Positions 6,508-6,666 of a DNA stretch of 6,666 nucleotides are shown in pieces. How positions within the stretch are numbered: the first letter of the stretch is position 1; each line of letters opens with the position of its first letter. The translations under genes and the position numbers were made by a program. This DNA comes from Mycobacterium sp. (GTDB taxonomy: Bacteria > Actinomycetota > Actinomycetes > Mycobacteriales > Mycobacteriaceae). The notes beneath the pieces were generated by a model. It ran no database searches, was not told where the DNA came from, and saw nothing but the letters and a program-made list of their open reading frames with translations. The DNA is taken from contig JAGQTR010000505.1 in assembly GCA_020438915.1 (NCBI GenBank), positions 1-6,666 of the forward strand. The letters are read 5' to 3'.

Positions 6508-6666
6508 TGCAGATACTCATTGCCGTCGGCGTCGCGCTGACGGTGTCGATCCTGCTGACCCCGGTGCTGATCAAGTTGTTCACCCGGCAGGGGTTCGGCC
6601 AGGAAATCCGCGAAGACGGTCCGCCGAGCCACCACAAGAAGCGCGGCACCCCGTCGATGGGCGGGG
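6504..6666 (+). CDS. mraY: MraY (MurX), phospho-MurNAc-pentapeptide translocase, N-terminal fragment
   Basis: The first 54 residues are present; the gene runs off the window at base 6666. The enzyme transfers phospho-MurNAc-pentapeptide from UDP to decaprenyl (polyprenyl) phosphate at the inner face of the membrane, giving lipid I. The visible part has the first membrane segment (about 4-24). It then has the conserved segment from FGQEIREDGPPSHHKK (31-46) to RGTPSMGG (47-54), which carries the H-x-x-K-x-G-T-P-x-M-G-G signature of MraY. The gene starts within an ATGATG that overlaps the murF stop, so it is probably coupled to murF translation. It uses the product of the two upstream ligases directly. 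The aspartate catalytic residues lie beyond the window. Confidence 0.96.
   Translation, partial: MMQILIAVGVALTVSILLTPVLIKLFTRQGFGQEIREDGPPSHHKKRGTPSMGG

Noticed and set aside
1..6666. Possible novel or mobile system in the window
   Set aside because: Every base outside 241-242 and 3386-3436 belongs to a recognised dcw gene. I found no transposase, integrase, attachment site, tRNA, CRISPR repeat, toxin-antitoxin pair or break in gene character.

Overview
The window is a stretch of the division and cell wall (dcw) cluster of a high-GC actinobacterium, almost certainly a Mycobacterium in the broad sense. The MurE, MurF, PbpB and MraY sequences closely resemble the M. tuberculosis proteins as I remember them. 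The FtsL-like gene carries the long proline-rich tail typical of the genus. Direct pbpB-murE adjacency points to a non-tuberculous species (Mycolicibacterium-like or similar) rather than the M. tuberculosis complex. This placement rests on recall and motif reading, not on a database search.

All genes lie on the + strand, packed head to tail. Bases 1-240 hold the 3' end of rsmH (16S rRNA methyltransferase). After 2 bases comes an ftsL-like gene (243-1439) for a bitopic membrane protein with a basic cytoplasmic head and a long Pro-rich tail. pbpB/ftsI (1436-3385), the septal transpeptidase, follows with an ATGA overlap. A 51-base gap (3386-3436), the only real intergenic space, precedes murE (3437-4975). 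murF (4972-6507) and the 5' end of mraY/murX (from 6504, running off the window) follow, each with another ATGA overlap.

The genes serve one pathway. MurE adds meso-diaminopimelate and MurF adds D-Ala-D-Ala to build UDP-MurNAc-pentapeptide. MraY moves that product onto the lipid carrier to give lipid I. PbpB cross-links the finished peptidoglycan at the septum, and the FtsL-like protein presumably positions or activates it. Tight spacing and stop-start overlaps suggest two translationally coupled blocks, rsmH-ftsL-pbpB and murE-murF-mraY, with a possible internal promoter in the gap.

I see no mobile element, RNA gene, CRISPR array or novel system; this is a conserved housekeeping region. The points worth a second look are small: a G7 tract at the rsmH/ftsL junction where one extra base would fuse the two proteins, a 3-residue-periodic proline tail on the FtsL-like protein, a lysine-alanine tandem repeat in the PbpB tail, a CxC pair beside the PbpB KTG motif, and the pbpB-murE junction.
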